Below are positions 62,669-64,000 of a stretch of 64,000 nucleotides of DNA, in pieces. Numbering within the stretch: the stretch's first letter is position 1; each line of letters starts with the position of its first letter. The DNA comes from Escherichia sp. E4742 (GTDB lineage: Bacteria; Pseudomonadota; Gammaproteobacteria; Enterobacterales; Enterobacteriaceae), in contig NZ_CP040443.1 of the NCBI RefSeq assembly GCF_005843885.1, forward strand, positions 4,836,001-4,900,000. The letters are read 5' to 3'. The position numbers and the translations under genes were made by a program. The notes under the pieces are model-generated. The model was given only the letters and a program-made list of their open reading frames with translations. It ran no database searches and was not told the DNA's origin.

Positions 62669-63694
62669 GTGTCAGATCAGATTATCGCCCGCGTCTCGCA
62701 ATCCCTTGCCAAAGAACAGTCACTGGAAAGTCTGGTCCGACAACTTCTGGAGATGCTAGAAATGGTTACCGACATGGAGTCGACGTATCTGACAAAAGTG
62801 GATATTGACGCGCGCCTGCAACACATTTTGTATGCCCGTAATAGCCAGAAAATGCACATCCCGGAGAATTTTACCGTTTCCTGGGATCACTCATTGTGCA
62901 AACGCGCAATTGATGAGAACTGTTTTTTCAGCGATGAAGTCCCTGACCGTTGGGGCGACTGCATTGCGGCACGCAATCTTGGGATCACGACATTTCTGAG
63001 CACGCCGATTCACTTACCGGATGGCTCATTCTACGGCACGCTTTGCGCCGCCAGCAGCGAGAAACGCCCGTGGAGCGAACGCGCAGAGCAAGTTTTGCAG
63101 TTATTCGCCGGGCTTATTACACAATACATCCAAAAAGAGGCGCTGGTTGAGCAATTGCGTGAAGCTAATGCGGCGTTGATTGCGCAATCCTATACTGACT
63201 CTTTGACGGGACTGCCGAACCGAAGGGCAATTTTTGATAATCTGACGACACTTTTTTCTCTCGCGCGGCATCTGAAGCGTAAAGCAATTATTGCCTTTAT
63301 CGATCTGGATAACTTCAAATTAATCAATGACCGTTTTGGTCATAATAGTGGCGATCTGTTTCTCATTCAGGTTGGCCAGCGCCTTAATACACTACATCAG
63401 AATAGCGAGATTATTGGTCGTCTCGGCGGTGATGAATTTTTGGTCGCTTCGCTGGCCAATGAAAATGCCGATATCCCGTCATTGCGTGAGCGTATTCAGC
63501 AGCAAATACGCGGTGAATATCACTTAGGTGATGTTGACTTGTTTTATCCTGGCGCCAGCCTTGGCATTATTGAAGTGGATCCTGAAACAACCGATGCCGA
63601 CAGCGCCCTGCATGCCGCCGATATTGCAATGTACCAGGAGAAAAAACACAAAGAGAAAAAACCTTTTGTCGCGCATTCAGCTCTGGATTCCTGA
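62669..63694 (+). CDS. dgcP: GAF-GGDEF diguanylate cyclase DgcP
   Basis: 341 residues, no membrane helix. N-terminal GAF domain (about 20-165) and C-terminal GGDEF domain with intact RLGGDEFLV. The chosen start is GTG at 62669 (VSDQIIARVSQSL), with TGGAG upstream, as in K-12 YeaP. An open frame continues upstream to 62489 but reads unlike protein. Cytoplasmic c-di-GMP synthesis. Confidence 0.93.
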   Translation: MSDQIIARVSQSLAKEQSLESLVRQLLEMLEMVTDMESTYLTKVDIDARLQHILYARNSQKMHIPENFTVSWDHSLCKRAIDENCFFSDEVPDRWGDCIAARNLGITTFLSTPIHLPDGSFYGTLCAASSEKRPWSERAEQVLQLFAGLITQYIQKEALVEQLREANAALIAQSYTDSLTGLPNRRAIFDNLTTLFSLARHLKRKAIIAFIDLDNFKLINDRFGHNSGDLFLIQVGQRLNTLHQNSEIIGRLGGDEFLVASLANENADIPSLRERIQQQIRGEYHLGDVDLFYPGASLGIIEVDPETTDADSALHAADIAMYQEKKHKEKKPFVAHSALDS

Positions 63695-63726
63695 GGCGTA
63701 TTCACATCCTTTTGATTGGTGATAAC

Positions 63727-63825
63727 ATGCGAATCGGTATTATTTTCCCTGTCGTAATCTTTATTACGGCAGTCGTATTTTTAGCGTGGTTTTTTATTGG
63801 CGGCTATGCTGCCCCGGGAGCATAA
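63727..63825 (+). CDS. yoaK: Small membrane protein YoaK
   Basis: 32 residues: MRIGIIFPVVIFITAVVFLA then WFFIGGYAAPGA, one transmembrane helix. Matches K-12 YoaK. Two bases separate its stop from yoaJ, so the pair is coupled. Function unknown; reported as an inner-membrane stress-related small protein. Confidence 0.85.
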   Translation: MRIGIIFPVVIFITAVVFLAWFFIGGYAAPGA

Positions 63826-63827
63826 AG

Positions 63828-63902
63828 ATGAAAAAAACAACGATTATTATGATGGGTGTTGCGATTATTGTCGTCCTCGGTACCGAGCTAGGGTGGTGGT
63901 AA
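63828..63902 (+). CDS. yoaJ: Small membrane protein YoaJ
   Basis: 24 residues, MKKTTIIMMGVAIIVVLG then TELGWW: a single hydrophobic helix with an N-terminal positive pair. Matches K-12 YoaJ. In tandem with yoaK; function unknown. Confidence 0.82.
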   Translation: MKKTTIIMMGVAIIVVLGTELGWW

Positions 63903-63920
63903 CACCACCTGTAAAAATAG

Positions 63921-63950
63921 CAAAGGCTGCGAAAAAGCAGCCTTTGTTTT
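63921..63950. terminator. Bidirectional terminator between yoaJ and yeaQ
   Basis: CAAAGGCTGC, loop GAAAAA, GCAGCCTTTG and TTTT. An A-rich run on the left side gives Ts for the opposite strand too. Confidence 0.85.
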
Positions 63951-63959
63951 ATTTCAGCG

Positions 63960-64000
63960 TTAGCTTTTGACTTTTCTGTAGATAAACAGCACGACAAGCG
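63960..64000 (-). CDS. yeaQ: YeaQ, C-terminal codons only
   Basis: Only the last 12 or so codons are inside the window: ...LVVLFIYRKVKS then TAA. This is the end of the small GlsB/YeaQ/YmgE (transglycosylase-associated) membrane protein found here in K-12. The rest lies beyond 64000. Confidence 0.7.
   Translation of the reverse strand, partial: LVVLFIYRKVKS

Noticed and set aside
1..64000. Mobile elements, CRISPR arrays, tRNA or rRNA genes
   Set aside because: No transposase-like protein, regular spacer array or cloverleaf was seen; only REP-type palindromes occur.

Overview
The window is chromosomal core genome of an Escherichia lineage, E. coli or a very close sister. Nearly every gene is recognisable as the E. 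coli K-12 counterpart, with matching start, length and neighbours. Gene order follows the K-12 infC-thrS to yeaQ segment (about 38-40 min). I saw no rRNA, tRNA, CRISPR array, insertion sequence, prophage or plasmid genes. All K-12 comparisons here are from memory, without a search.

Layout. 1-12.7 kb: translation genes infC and thrS on the minus strand with the thrS operator, then yniD, ydiY, pfkB, ydiZ, yniA, yniB, hxpB, the SOS gene ydjM, the cystine transporter tcyP, cedA and catalase katE. 12.7-18 kb: the minus-strand chitobiose operon chbBCARFG, with a match to the sRNA ChiX in the chbB-chbC spacer. 18-22 kb: osmE, nadE, SOS gene cho, ves and spy with a BaeR box. 22.3-28.4 kb: the arginine succinyltransferase operon astCADBE behind a sigma-54-type promoter. 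28.8-38.5 kb: xthA, then the compact and poorly understood ydjXYZ-ynjABCDE run, followed by ynjF, nudG and ynjH. 38.8-49.4 kb: gdhA, topB-selD, ydjA, sppA, a SIMPL-domain gene that I do not place here in K-12, ansA-pncA, yeaC and msrB. 49.7-64 kb: gapA, yeaD, yeaE, mipA, yeaGH behind a sigma-54-like promoter, the c-di-GMP genes cdgI, dgcJ and dgcP, yeaK, yoaI, yeaL, yeaO, yoaF, the small proteins yoaK and yoaJ, and the last codons of yeaQ.

Themes. Nitrogen use recurs: ast operon, gdhA, ansA-pncA, and yeaGH under a sigma-54-like promoter. So do stress and repair: katE, xthA, cho, ydjM, spy, osmE, msrB. Compared with K-12 as I remember it, arpB, ydjO, ynjI, ydjEFGHIJKL and nimRT are absent.

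Caution. Four genes are interrupted by small indels: the SIMPL gene, yeaD, yeaG and yeaH. The flanking protein sequence in each is otherwise well conserved, and two of the indels lie in mononucleotide runs. I therefore suspect consensus errors first and recent pseudogenisation second. I found no clearly new system. The best candidate for undescribed biology is the ydjXYZ-ynjABCDE cluster.
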